Under the pieces are notes generated by a model. It was not told where the DNA came from. It saw only the letters and a list, made by a program, of their open reading frames with translations, and ran no database searches. The translations under genes and the position numbers were made by a program. From Didymella arachidicola (taxonomy: Eukaryota; Ascomycota; Dothideomycetes; Pleosporales; Didymellaceae), in the NCBI GenBank assembly GCA_016630955.3, contig CM049989.1:1984001-2048000 (forward strand): 64,000 bases of DNA, read 5' to 3'. The stretch's first letter is position 1, and each line of letters begins with the position of its first letter. Positions 33,480-44,037 of this stretch are shown in pieces.

Positions 33480-35603
33480 ATGGACACCACCGGCTCCCTT
33501 CTCGCGCGCGCACACCACCTCTATGCCTCCTACTCCGCCGACGAACTCTATGCCGCACACCTGCTGCACACCCGCAGCGGAAGCATCGGCGGCGACTCTT
33601 CTTCGCGCCCAGGCTCGTACAAGATCATTGGCATCTGTCTGGCCGTAGCCTCTGGCGTCTTCATTGGCGTCTCCTATGTCATCAAGAAGCATGGCCTGTT
33701 ACAGGCAAACGAAAAGTACAACGAGGAGGCCGGCGAAGGGTACGCCTACCTCAAGAACGCCTGGTGGTGGCTGGGCATGACCCTCATGATCCTAGGCGAG
33801 GTCTGCAATACGGTCGCATACGCCTTCACAGACGCCATCCTTGTCACCCCCATGGGTGCTCTCTCCGTCGTCATCTGCGCTATTCTCTCCTCCATCTTCC
33901 TCAAGGAGCGTCTGAGTTTCGTCGGCAAGGTCGGGTGCTTCAATTGCATCATTGGCTCCGTCGTCATCGCACTCAGCGCTCCAGAGCAATCCTCAGTGGC
34001 ATCCATTCAAGACATGAAGAAGTGGGTCATTGCCCCCGGCTTCCTCAGCTTCGCCGGCGTCACCATAGTGTCCTGCCTCATCATCGCACTCTACTTCGGC
34101 CCCAAGTACGGCAAGAAGACCATGATGGTCTACTTGACCGTCTGCAGTTTGATTGGAGGTCTCAGCGTCGTCGCCACCCAGGGTCTGGGAGCAGCAGTCG
34201 TCGCACAAGCTTCCGGCTCGCACGGTGGCCAGTTCAAGGAATGGTTCTTTTACGTCCTGCTTGTCTTCGTCGTCGTGACACTGCTGACAGAAATCATCTA
34301 CCTGAATGCAAGTCTGCCCCTCGCGCCCGTGTCCAGTACTAACACTTTGTAGAAAGCACTGAATCTTTTCAACGCTGCACTGGTCACCCCGACCTACTAT
34401 GTCTTCTTCACCTCTTCCACCATCGTCACTTCCGCAGTTCTTTTCCAAGGTTTCAAAGGCACCGCCATCCAGATCATCATAGTCATCATGGGCTTCTTCA
34501 CCATCTGCTCAGGTGTCGTGCTTCTGCAGCTCTCCAAGTCGGCCAAGGATGTGCCGGATGCTGCCGTGTTCAAGGGCGATCTTGACCAGGTGCGCACCGT
34601 GGCTGAGGTGGAAGAGCCAGAGTACGAACCGCGTGCAGACGCCATTCGCGGCGGCAGTGCCATTATGCGTTCGCTCAGTACCGCACGATCGCAAAGGGAA
34701 TTGCAAGAGGCGAAGAGAATCAAGGAAGAGCACATGCAAGTCATCGGCGAAGGCGAGACCGTCGAGTTTGATGGCATACGAAGACGCAAGACCATCGTCG
34801 ACCCGAACCGGCCACCGACCCGAACCGGCACCGTTGTGACGAGAACCGTCCACCCCCCGCTGGGAATGACCCAGTTCCCCGGCGACGAATCTGACGATGA
34901 CAACAGCAGTTTTCACCCGGGCTTCTTCGAGCGCCTGCGATCTCGAGGCAAGTCAAACGCTAGTCGCACCAGCTCAACCGGCGTTGGCATGACGCACCTC
35001 CCACCCATCCCCACCGACGGAGCCTCGGAGCACATCGACCCTCTCTCAGACAAAGACTCGTACAACAAGAGTCCACTGTACCAGGACACATCCTACAAAT
35101 CCCACGACACACACATCCAATTCGCCGAGCTCCCTCCCATCCATACCGACGACTCACTCTTACCTCCGAAGCCCCCGCCCCACCAAGCCAAGCGCCAATT
35201 CTCCTTCAACAACGTCTTCCACCGCAACCGCGGCGACTCGGAAGCAAGCGCGAGCGGCTCCCGCCGCCCCGTCAGCAGAAACAGCCGCAAGAGCAGCCGC
35301 AAGAGCAGCCGCGACGGCAAAGCCGCCCCGGGCACAGAGGAAGAGCGCCTCGGCCTCGTCAAGGGCGATAGCAGCCATCTCATGCGCATACAGAGCGCCG
35401 ACAGCGATGATGTCAATGATACCCTTCCCCCCGTGTACGCTGACGACTGGGGCATGGAAGGCAGACGCGCGGATAGTCCTGGTGCGAGCCCTGGGAGGTT
35501 GCCGATTGCGGACGCCCATGCAAGCGGTCGGAGGGTACAGACGCCGGATATCGATCCCAGGGATGAGAGGTACGAACCGAATCGGACCGCGTACGGACGG
35601 TAG
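33480..35603 (+). CDS. NIPA-type magnesium transporter
   Basis: Two exons: 33480-34307 and 34353-35603, 692 residues. Nine or so membrane helices lie in residues 45-345: IIGICLAVASGVFIGVSYVI KKHGLL, WWWLGMTLMILGEVCNTVAY AF, ILVTPMGALSVVICAILSSI FLKERL, then YLN joined to KALNLFNAALVTPTYYVFFT. These are standard NIPA (DUF803) blocks, including the KKxGL and LxTPxG motifs. NIPA proteins carry Mg2+ across plasma or endosomal membranes. The remaining ~345 residues are a cytosolic, Ser/Arg/Asp-rich tail with many basic and acidic patches, likely regulatory. The intron starts with GC instead of GT (see 34308-34352). Confidence 0.92.
34308..34352 (+). other. GC-AG intron with TACTAAC branch site
   Basis: Donor AAT|GCAAGT, acceptor TTTGTAG|AAA, with a perfect TACTAAC 13 bp before the acceptor. 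Removal joins IIYLN to KALNLFNAAL, which is conserved in NIPA proteins, so the non-GT donor is real unless the base call is wrong. Confidence 0.88.
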
Positions 35604-35949
35604 GTGTTAGATTTCATGTGTACATTGTTTGCGGGCGTGTACGGTTGGTTATTACAAGCAAGCGTTTTGGTCATTGTCCATGTGTGACACTGCGTTTTTT
35701 ACATCGGTCACGAGTCACGAGACATGTAAGGATTCGGTATGACTAAATGGCTGATGTCGGGTCTGCGGGTCGTGTACATAGAGAAGAATAGCTGGTAGAT
35801 ATATGAAGCACAATATCTCGCATCACCCACCATTTCCCTTGTCCAACGTGCATCCCTCGACGAACGGCCAACACCGCACCACACAGCCATCAAGCAGCCG
35901 CAAATCACGCCCCTCACCCCTTGACTCCCCGGCCCCATCCAGCCGAGAG
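35604..35949. other. 3' flank of the NIPA gene; no gene seen
   Basis: Short ORFs only, composition low in complexity. Confidence 0.5.
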
Positions 35950-36209
35950 CTAATCAACCACCCACCGTCGTATGAAAATCAGCATCCTCAGCCCCTCATA
36001 AACAGTACACTCCAACCCACCCGCGATGGAATCTTCACCACTGATACCCAGATTCCTAAGATACTCAAACGTAAAGTCCTATTGTGCAACCCCGTTCGCC
36101 AATCGCTCCAGCACCAACTCCTCCTCGTCGTCGTCGTCGTCTAAAGTATAGTGTTGGAGCTTCACGAGCGTCATCATGCCGAGTGTGTCTGCGGTGTGGT
36201 GGGCATCAC
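35950..36209 (-). pseudogene. Unknown reading frame interrupted by TAG
   Basis: On the minus strand a TTGCAG acceptor at 36210-36215 is followed by an open frame reading DAHHTADTLGMMTLVKLQHY, a poly-Asp run, EEELVLERLANGVAQ, then TAG at 36079-36081. It continues in frame for about 42 further codons (DFTFEYLRNLGISGEDSIAG GLECTVYEG..) to TAG at 35950. Residue choice on both sides of the stop looks protein-like. I do not recognise the family, and upstream exons are not identified. It may be a decayed gene or chance. Confidence 0.3.
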
Positions 36210-37349
36210 CTGCAACAAAATAAACCAATATCGCAAAGACTAAGATACGATATAAAACAGTAAAGTACGGTAGTGTTATCAACACCCCCACCCTCACTCA
36301 AGCCTGGCATAAGACCCATAACGACAATGAAACGCATCACTCGCACTGGTTTCTGCGTCCGGAGGAAATGGCAGTACACCCCTCTCCTCCATACTTAGTT
36401 ACGCAAGCATTCTCCACATCACCACGCGCATGGCTTGTTAACTTCCCTAGCACCGCTCCACGCTATGTATATTGAGCACCGGAACTGGCCCCGCTGTTGG
36501 GGTTGTATATGCTTCTAGAAAGTAAGGTTGGATGTGTTCTGGCGGGGTGATATGGTAGGGGATACTGTTATAGGTGTTGTGCTACGAGAGGACGGGGATG
36601 TAAGGCCAGCACGGAAAGATGGCGGGATGGAAAGATGCCTAGTGACGAGTCGAGGGGGCGAGGATGCGAAACCAACAAGCACAATACGTGCGGTATTTCT
36701 CCCACGAGCCCTGTGTGCTGGGCGCTGCGGAGGGTGTCGTGGTAGACGAGGTGAGCGCTGTGTTCCAAAACCAAAAAAACTGGTGGTGGAGTAGATGTGG
36801 GCGTTTTTTAGGAGGGGGTGAGATGGTGGCGCAGCCGCAAAGGGCTTGGTGTGAGTTGTGGGGAATAGAGGGGATGAGATGACGAGAGCAAACGGGAGTG
36901 TTGTGACTCGCGGGGTTTTTGTGGGTAGGGGAGTGTTTCGGGATTCGCTTGTTTTGGAAGTGTGATTGCTATTGCCGGAGCGGCAAGGGATGGGTTGGGG
37001 GGTGAATTGAGATTGAGCGGTGAATGGAATAGCTTGTGATTGACAGTTGGGTACTGGTGTTTGACGGGTGACCGTACGTGAAGCTTGAAAATGGTGGGCT
37101 GCTCAGTGTAAGCATCCTGTAGTCTGGCACCTGTAGCGATGTTGTACCTGTTATAAAGCCCCAGCAAGCTACCAACCGCCAAGCATGGAGTTACAGAATT
37201 GGCCAATGCAGATTCTAGGTGAACCAGTACCAACCTCAATCAACAGGTCTTTTGGATGGGATTGAAGGAATGAGCCAATTTCCATTCCTGGACTGGGTAA
37301 TTCCTCTGGCTCATGTCCTCACAGACACGTGGTATGCTGCATCGGCCAC
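36210..37349. other. Gene-poor stretch
   Basis: No supported gene. 36500-37000 is G-rich on the plus strand, giving long C-rich shadow ORFs on the minus strand. Confidence 0.5.
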
Positions 37350-38342
37350 CTACGCCAACAACTGCGCCCTGACAAACTCGACATCTTCCTTGTTTCCACA
37401 GACGAGGCCACCTCTCTCATCTGTGTCCTTCACCGGCCTGTCCAGCACATGTGTTCCATCCGCAGAATCCAACGCCACGCCTCCAGCACACTCGACCAGC
37501 AGCGCAATGGGCGCCAGCTCATAAAGTCTTCTCAACTTCGCCGGACTCTTTTCCGTCACCGGCGACGTGTAAATCCCATGTCCCTTGACCAGCGCATGAT
37601 ACACATCCGGCACCAGCCCCCCACTATACCTCAGCGTATACTTCTCCCGGATATAATGACTTACCAGCGCCGCATACTTCTCATTCTCCGCCGCACACCG
37701 CAGGTTCGCAGGCGCAAAGTACCGCGTCTTCGGCGCATCGTTCAGCTTCACACTTGGGCGCAGAACTTCAACCGCCCCGCTGTCGCTCAGCGAGCATTCA
37801 AACACAGTCCCTGAGCTCCCCGGGATTCGCACGGCGACCACAGCGCTCGTGCGCGGCCCCAGAACCCCCAGAATCGATGCGACTTGCCGCGAGCGTGGTG
37901 CCGCGGTGGATGATACCGCCGACGCGCCGTCCCAGATCCCGATGATGGTGCCCACCGTCCAGTTCGGCCCGATGATACTGCTGCCGTCCAGCGGGTCGAA
38001 GGCGATTGTGTATTTCTCGGTGGTCTCTGCGGTGTCTAGTTTGGCGTCAGGGCGTGAGGGTTTCTCAATGGGGTCCTCTTCGCTGCTGGCCGTGATAATC
38101 GAGGGCACGGTGCGGATGGCGTCGCGGATCACGTTCTCGGCCAGGACATCGACGTTTAGCTGGTCATCGCCGAAAGAGTTGGAGCTTCCTGCTGCAGATA
38201 CGGAGGTTGTGCGCAGAGCTTGGGCGATTTTTGGGAGCGTTTTGAGCAGCGCCGGGAGGACTTCTTGTGCCAGTGCTGTTCTGTTGGGGTGGGGTGAGAG
38301 GAGCGATGAGAGGTGTGCATCGAGAGATGTGGGCTGTGCCAT
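37350..38342 (-). CDS. Class-1 fructose/sedoheptulose bisphosphatase
   Basis: Single exon, 330 residues, ATG in good context (ACAACATGGC). It hydrolyses the 1-phosphate of a ketose bisphosphate. Metal-site motifs of class-1 FBPases are present: ASSEEDP, AFDPLDGSSII (the D-P-L-D-G-S-S signature), YSGGLVPDVYHALVKGHGIY and KLRRLYELAPIALLVECAGG. The N-terminus is shorter and more divergent than gluconeogenic FBP1, closer to the fungal sedoheptulose-1,7-bisphosphatase-like branch, so it is likely a paralogue outside AMP control. That branch assignment is inference. A TATA box lies about 45 bp upstream of the ATG. Confidence 0.9.
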   Translation of the reverse strand: MAQPTSLDAHLSSLLSPHPNRTALAQEVLPALLKTLPKIAQALRTTSVSAAGSSNSFGDDQLNVDVLAENVIRDAIRTVPSIITASSEEDPIEKPSRPDAKLDTAETTEKYTIAFDPLDGSSIIGPNWTVGTIIGIWDGASAVSSTAAPRSRQVASILGVLGPRTSAVVAVRIPGSSGTVFECSLSDSGAVEVLRPSVKLNDAPKTRYFAPANLRCAAENEKYAALVSHYIREKYTLRYSGGLVPDVYHALVKGHGIYTSPVTEKSPAKLRRLYELAPIALLVECAGGVALDSADGTHVLDRPVKDTDERGGLVCGNKEDVEFVRAQLLA

Positions 38343-38653
38343 GTTGTCTGGTCCTGTAGAGTCTCCCAATTGGACGAGATCGGGTTTTATAGTTTGAGGC
38401 CCGAGAATCTTGAATTTGCAAGTGCGTTGTGAGGTCGTGAGACTTTTACTGAGCGGCTGGCGTCATAGCGGAGTATCGATAAGCAGGTGTAAATGTGGGG
38501 CGCCATTTCAGCCTCATCACTCGTTAGGATAACCACAAACAGCTAGGCATGAGAACCCCTGTTATTATACCCAAACTAAAGCGATACTCCTATGTCAATA
38601 CTAGGCTATCAAAATGGGTTGAGTATAATACAAAGGGGCTTCTTGAATATCAG
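38343..38653. other. FBPase-like promoter; nothing else seen
   Basis: About 310 bp, with no supported ORF besides the TATA-like site. Confidence 0.5.
38385..38391 (-). promoter_or_regulatory. TATA box of the FBPase-like gene
   Basis: TATAAAA on the minus strand, 43-49 bp before the ATG at 38342. Confidence 0.5.
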
Positions 38654-38998
38654 CTAATCTTCAAGTTCAAAGCAGACTTCGGGCTTAGTAGACTTACGCT
38701 TTTTAAAGTCCTTAATCGCCTGATTGAGCAAAAGTGCTGTAAGTGCGGGTCCACACAAAGTTCTCGTTATCTCCTCCAAATTTTTCGCAAGCTGCAGCTT
38801 CTCCATCAGGCGTCGACGCTGATTTCCACCAGAGTGTAAATCAAATATGGAAAGCATGTACCACACTGTGTCGATGTATTCTTTGAAGTTGAATAGGAGG
38901 GATCGAGACGCAGACTGCAGTTCAAGATCGGCTGAGGGATTTGGAACGTCGTCTGAATGACTGGAAGCTCTGAGACGAGACGTCCGGTCTATGCTTGA
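38654..38998 (-). CDS. Hypothetical protein exon, incomplete
   Basis: An uninterrupted frame of about 113 codons on the minus strand. It runs from an acceptor-like CAGTAG just above 38998 (SSIDRTSRLRASSHSDDVPN..) through SLLFNFKEYIDTVWYMLSIF and LMEKLQLAKNLEEITRTLCG to ..CFELED and TAG. Amphipathic helices and absence of low complexity make it protein-like. A GTGAGT about 60 bp upstream suggests a small intron and a preceding exon containing FDVASSFIALINFQHM. No family recognised. It may be the remnant of a larger gene. Confidence 0.3.
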   Translation of the reverse strand, partial: SSIDRTSRLRASSHSDDVPNPSADLELQSASRSLLFNFKEYIDTVWYMLSIFDLHSGGNQRRRLMEKLQLAKNLEEITRTLCGPALTALLLNQAIKDFKKRKSTKPEVCFELED

Positions 38999-39492
38999 CT
39001 ACTGCGAACCCTTCGGGCCATCGCTCGCAGAGGAAATGATCTAACACTCACTTCAGCCTGCGAACGAATACACAAGGGCAAATTGTCTAGCCGTGTGGTA
39101 TACACACCTGCTTTGGTTCTGCGTTGGGCACCATGAGATCGGCAAGGCATGTGTTGGAAGTTGATGAGAGCTATGAATGAGCTTGCGACATCGAAAATCA
39201 TGTCCTAACGAATCCATAGATTCTCAAGCAACAGCATCGCAAGAGAGAATGTGCCATGGGTGTGATTGGTGTTTGGACCAATATCCCAGATCATGCAAGA
39301 TGCAGGAATGATCATCATAGAACATGGTGCGGCTGAACAATGGCAGCAATCACGATTCGGCACATGGCTGAAAAATCGCAATCATGAGATGGATGAGCGA
39401 CTCTGCTAAATTCGTAGTCTTGATGAGATCTCTGCATACTGCCCCTGACTAGCATTCGGCACTGTGCAGATTATCTGGAAATGTGCCGCAGC
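38999..39492. other. Unassigned
   Basis: May contain the first exon of the hypothetical gene at 38654-38998. Otherwise nothing is seen. Confidence 0.4.
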
Positions 39493-40930
39493 TTATCGAC
39501 CGGCCAAAGCTTTCAGGGGAGAAGTGCCAGGGAAAAAGCTCTTCGGCCAAGCGGGAATAGAGATGGGGTTCGTGAATCCAAGCGATGTATGGATGTCGTC
39601 TGGGAGTTTAGCTGCACTGTACCCAGCAGGGGCTGTCTTGATGGTCGTGATGGCGTTAGCATAGCCTCCGCCAGAACCGGCCTTCAAGCATCCACCACTT
39701 CCGTACGCATTTGCACAGCTGTATTCGATAGCGTTGCCAGCCTCCGTCCACATGGCGAAATCGGAGACAGCCATTCCGGTGCATGGGGCCTTGGCCGCGC
39801 AGTTGAACCTGATAGGACCACGCTGCACACCGTTCGCGCAAGTGCCTCGCCAGCCTTTGAAGCTGATATTGGAGAGCTGGACACCGTTGCCCGAGCCAAC
39901 AACCTGCTTGCCCCAGTTTTGGTCCACGTCGAGAGAATAAGCGTTCCCATGGCCGATAAAGTTGCTGAATTGCACATTCTTGACGTAACCACTGCCACCG
40001 CTAGATTTGATCATCATCATTTGGTTGCTGTTCACAGTGTACACCTTCTGGTAGACGACGTTCGAGATAGCCGTTCCGGTGCTGAGTGATCCGATGGCTG
40101 AACCTCCGGACCAGTTACAGTAGATCTGTTCCACAAGGATGTTGGATGATGGAGACTTGACGGTCACACACTCGTCCTTGTTGGAGACCATGACGTCGTG
40201 CACGTGGATATTGGTGCCGATGATATCAACACCATCGAGGCCGCCATGATCACCGCCGCGAACGATGAGATTGTAAACTTCGCCATTGTTGCAGCTGTCC
40301 ATGAACAAATGGAAAGCAGGCGCGTCAATCAAAGCAAGGTCGTGCATTGAAAAATTGTCGACGTCGACAAGTCGAACAAGACGGGGACTGTAACGAGTCA
40401 TTGACAGAGCCTATTTTCCATCTCGAAGGCCACTTACCCACTGATGGAGCCAGACTGATGGAATACGTAGCCTTTGCCTTGCATGGCGCCCTTTCCAGTA
40501 GAGGAGAAAAACTCGATATCCTTGGACTTAGTTATGACGATCATAGTGCCACCAGCAGTGCCGGTTCGAGTGATGATGCCGTCCAACTGAAGCGCGACAC
40601 CCTGTCCGCTCTGCAAATTTGCCCAGGTTGCCATAGCGTAGTCACCGGCGGGTACGAGCACTCCGGAAGTCAGCGTTTGCAATACGACTTCGATATCAGT
40701 AGTCTCTTACCTAATCCTCCAGTAGCACAGGCATTCCATGCCTTTGTCAGTGCAGGACCAAGGTCTGTCTTTCCGTCTGCTTTGGCGCCATAGTCGAGCA
40801 CGTTGCAAAGCTTCTTGGACTTCTTGGCTCCAGAGGAACTGGTTGGGCCTACTGTTCCAGACAATTGAGCAGAGATAAGCGAGGGAGCGGCTGTAACTGC
40901 GAAGAGAATGAGTGAGGTGAAGAACTTCAT
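39493..40930 (-). CDS. GH28 rhamnogalacturonan hydrolase, secreted
   Basis: Three exons on the minus strand: 40711-40930, 40438-40660, 39493-40387; introns 40661-40710 and 40388-40437; 445 residues. Signal peptide MKFFTSLILFAVTAAPSLIS. The pectinase beta-helix begins at CNVLDYGAKADGKTDLGPAL. Rhamnogalacturonase landmarks are VLVPAGDYAMATW, GPRLVRLVDVDNFSMHDLAL, the catalytic-region HDVMVSNKDECVTVKS and NWSGGSAIGSLSTGTAISNV. It cleaves the GalA-Rha backbone of pectin in plant walls and works outside the cell. Both junctions restore conserved residues. A TATA box lies about 60 bp upstream. It implies a plant-associated or litter-decaying fungus. Confidence 0.92.
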
Positions 40931-41737
40931 GCTGACGAGAAAATCTGGTACTGTGACGAGTTGTATATTGTTATTAGTCGACGGAGTCTTTTATAAGAAC
41001 TTCAATATGTACGAAACTCACGATAGCTAGCCTAAGGTCAATACAGATCTCGCTTGTCGTCGACCTCAATCAATCTCTAGCAATCATTAGAAATGACCTT
41101 TGATTAGCTCCAGTATCTATGGATAATCATTTGAAGCCCCCTTATCAAATAAGACCGTACGGAACGGCACCGGATTGGTGCAAAAATGCGACGAGGACTT
41201 TGCAGCTGCGAATGTTAGTCATTGGGAAAGATGTAGTAAGACTACGATTGGGGTACAATTCAGCCAGAATAGAAATCGAAGGACATGAGAAGCGAACATC
41301 ATCACTGCATACCGAGCATCGGCTCGCATTCACACGAAGTGCGCATCATAACATGCCGTGCACAGCTTCATCCTGTTTTGTCCGGATCCACTCCATTATC
41401 TTGATCTGCTTCGGGTGAAATGTGAAATTGGAGTGGTGTTTCACGGGAATTAGACTTCCTGTTTTCAGATAAAACGTGATCCGCTAAGCCAGCCGGAGTG
41501 CACTCCGCCGCTTTCGCATTGTCCATCAAACACAGCACATCCCAGCTAGCGGTACCCCATGCAATTTAATTGGCATCCCCTTAAGCATGAGCTTGGTGCG
41601 CATAAGCTTTTAGCTTAGCTTTCTCATCTTCTGCTAAATAGGCTCGACCAAGAATTGAGCTTAAGGACACCCGATCGCCACGCTAGATACCCACGTGTGG
41701 CTGTGAATACGGAGCACTGGAAGCTTGCACTCTGACC
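40931..41737. other. Intergenic; no gene seen
   Basis: Rhamnogalacturonase promoter side, then unassigned sequence. Marks the passage from gene space to the accessory block. Confidence 0.5.
40989..40995 (-). promoter_or_regulatory. TATA box of the rhamnogalacturonase gene
   Basis: TATAAAA on the minus strand, about 60 bp before the ATG at 40930. Confidence 0.55.
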
Positions 41738-42303
41738 TTAAATTTGGAAGATTCCGATTCGTTCATCTACCAAGACCTGACAAGCATCCTTGCGTATTGC
41801 TTGATTCGAGGTTACCTTGTCAAACATGTGGTTGTTGGTAGCTTCACCGCAGTACAAGTCACCTGGACCTGAACCAAAGGTTGTCATTCCCATGGACCGC
41901 AAAACGTCGATTCAGCCATGCCCAATGAGTCAAAGCGCGCGGAATGTGTACTTATTCAACCGAAAGGCTGAACAAGGTCCAATATGTTGGAGCCAGTGAT
42001 GATCTCCCGAACGACAAGCGTCTATTAGAGCCTCTAGTGCATGCAGAATATTCATTACGGCTCCCGTGAGGGTTATAGATTGTGCAATTGATCCAACTCT
42101 CTTCTTGACGGACCCATTCGAGTTGAGCTGATCAAATGTAGGTTGTGATGAGTACTTAATGTCCAGTACAACCATGCCAGCATCCTCGACCGCGATTGCA
42201 TCAATGACCCCCTCGAGAATCCATTCATATATCATATCGTCCTCATGTAGCTGAATGAGGTGAAGATGAAGTAATGATGAGGCATCGTCGGCAAGCCAAG
42301 TTC
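41738..42303 (-). pseudogene. Unknown protein, two TGA stops in one frame
   Basis: A single minus-strand frame from about 42303 to the TAA at 41738 is broken only by TGA at 41930 and again about 15 bp further on. It reads LLHLHLIQLHEDDMIYEWIL, VVLDIKYSSQPTFDQLNSNG, LTGAVMNILHALEALIDACR, CSAFRLNKYTFRAL, stop, LIGHG, stop, then IDVLRSMGMTTFGSGPGDLY CGEATNNHMFDK... Both stops follow codon contexts where CGA (Arg) to TGA is the simple change. Composition is protein-like throughout. The family is not recognised and the 5' end is not defined. Confidence 0.45.
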
Positions 42304-42695
42304 AACGGTCCAAGAAGCTGGTGTCAAAAGAAAAGGATGGGCTACGCTATTATGGATTTGCGGAGGTTGGTACACACTCGATCTTGTAATTGACAATTGG
42401 GGCCTTCTTTCTGGTTGAAGCGCATGTCCAACCTGGCGGAAGCGTAAGTCTTGCCTCTAAGGTGAATGTGATCAATTGCAGTTGAGGAGAAGTACTCCAA
42501 AAAGCCCTAACCCAGGCATGTCAGTAGTTTGGCGCTAAAAACATATCAAGAAATTACGAAACGCGAGCGACTCTATCTGTCTGATCCTGCGCTAGAGTTT
42601 CGGCGTGAAATAGATGGCGAACTGTTGTGAATTGCAACATTCAAAAGTTTACATTATCGTAGCTCATTTCCATCCTGACATCTGTGATCGCAAAC
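42304..42695. other. Intergenic; possible lost 5' part of the pseudogene
   Basis: About 390 bp; no supported exon seen. Confidence 0.4.
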
Positions 42696-43694
42696 TCAGT
42701 CTGTGAGGTAAGATCTTGACTGATTAGTGGAGGGACAGTTACCCCTCTTGCAGCCCTCGCATAGCTTTTCTTCATGTGGCCCTTTTGAACTGTTATTGTA
42801 GATTGGAGATTCAACCCTTACGCCAGCCCACTTCTTGATTCTGTACGCAATCCGCTCGACATACGTTGTCTCGTCCATCGTGAGGGTTCCCAGCTTTTCA
42901 CAAGACTTACACCTCTGATTGAAAACAAGAGCGCTGTATCCGTTGCGAGCGTACCCTCTTATAACGATAGGTACCACACCGCTCGCCCATGAACGCTTTT
43001 TACAGGATCGATTATCGCAAGTGAAGGAAGCCACGACACAAGTCACGTATTCGTTGTCGTAAAATTTGCTGTCATCGTTCTGGAACCAAGTTGAGGTCAC
43101 TTCTGGCGAGACTGCTTCTGCGATCTTGACGTGTAGTTCAGGGAACTTGAATGAGGTCCTCGTCTCTTGTTTGCGCTTGGGAATGCGAACAGTGTGTATC
43201 CGTAATGGTTTCACGGTTGGCTCTTGAACAGATATAGTGAAAACTCGAGAGTAGGCCTCAGCCGCTGTCGAATGTCGATTGTGGCTGGGTTCTCGGCCGG
43301 AGACGTTACTCGGTGGCGTCTGAATACCCCGATGAGTGTTGGGCTCGCATACCTCTGCGTGAGCGGTGTATGGCAATAGCGATGAGCTGGGCTTGGAAGC
43401 TGGTACGACAGGAGGGGAAGTAACTTCTGGAGACTGTTGTTGGTGAACCGGAGAATCGTTTTGATGTTGTTTGAGTGCGTTGTTGCTACCGAAAGTGCGA
43501 TTACATGGTTTGCAGTGAGTCCCTGTATGCGCGAGCGAATACTCTTGGTGTTGTTGGAATGCTTGATTGCTGCCAAAAAACCGATTGCAGAGTTCACAAT
43601 GAACAGTTTTCGTGTGTAGGGGCGCATCGTTTCGATGCTGTTCAAGTGCCTGCTCGCTGCTAAACGAGCGATCACACAATACACAAAGAGACAT
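42696..43694 (-). CDS. C2H2 plus 3CxxC-type zinc-finger protein
   Basis: Single exon, 332 residues, ATG at 43694. Residues 1-85 hold three C2H2 fingers at regular spacing (CVLCDRSFSSEQALEQHRND, CELCNRFFGSNQAFQQHQEY, CKPCNRTFGSNNALKQHQND). A Ser/Pro-rich linker follows. Residues about 185-320 form a 3CxxC-type zinc-binding domain: CDNRSCKKRSWASG, a Y-S-A-L-V-F-N-Q-R-CKSC core, then CEGCKRGNC near the C-terminus. The 3CxxC fold is found in fungal proteins and in receptor-transporting proteins; its role is unknown in fungi. The finger array suggests nucleic-acid binding. It lies head-to-tail with another zinc-finger gene. Confidence 0.8.
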   Translation of the reverse strand: MSLCVLCDRSFSSEQALEQHRNDAPLHTKTVHCELCNRFFGSNQAFQQHQEYSLAHTGTHCKPCNRTFGSNNALKQHQNDSPVHQQQSPEVTSPPVVPASKPSSSLLPYTAHAEVCEPNTHRGIQTPPSNVSGREPSHNRHSTAAEAYSRVFTISVQEPTVKPLRIHTVRIPKRKQETRTSFKFPELHVKIAEAVSPEVTSTWFQNDDSKFYDNEYVTCVVASFTCDNRSCKKRSWASGVVPIVIRGYARNGYSALVFNQRCKSCEKLGTLTMDETTYVERIAYRIKKWAGVRVESPIYNNSSKGPHEEKLCEGCKRGNCPSTNQSRSYLTD

Positions 43695-44037
43695 CTTTGT
43701 CTCGATTGCAGTGTATGCAAATCTATATCTTATAAGAACTAGGATATGTGGAAAAGAGTACCTGAGGTTTTTGATCCCCGGGTAAATATTGCGAGACACG
43801 AAGACTGTAATGAGGCCGGTTTGATGTTAGATATGAGGAGCCTCTCCGACCAATAATGCAATGACACGTGGCTCGTAAAGATGCATAACCCTGATTCTGT
43901 AAGTGCATGAAGGATCGAGAAAGGATTGTGAACGAGCCGCGGAGCTACCAATCCGATGACCAGAGCAACATCATCTTGCATATTTCCAGTCGCGCGACAT
44001 CCTGCCTTGACTGCTTACGCTAAACTCGGTATACCAT
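43695..44037. other. Spacer between two zinc-finger genes
   Basis: 343 bp; no coding evidence. Likely promoter of the 3CxxC gene and 3' UTR of the next. Confidence 0.5.

Noticed and set aside
36126..36141. (GTC)n run as a regulatory repeat
   Set aside because: It lies within the poly-Asp codons of the minus-strand frame and needs no other explanation.
38343..38369. FBPase start nine codons upstream (38369)
   Set aside because: That position is TTG, not ATG. The first in-frame ATG is 38342, with good context.
43695..43799. N-terminal extension of the 3CxxC zinc-finger protein
   Set aside because: The extended frame starts at GTG, and the first ATG (43694) directly precedes the first finger.
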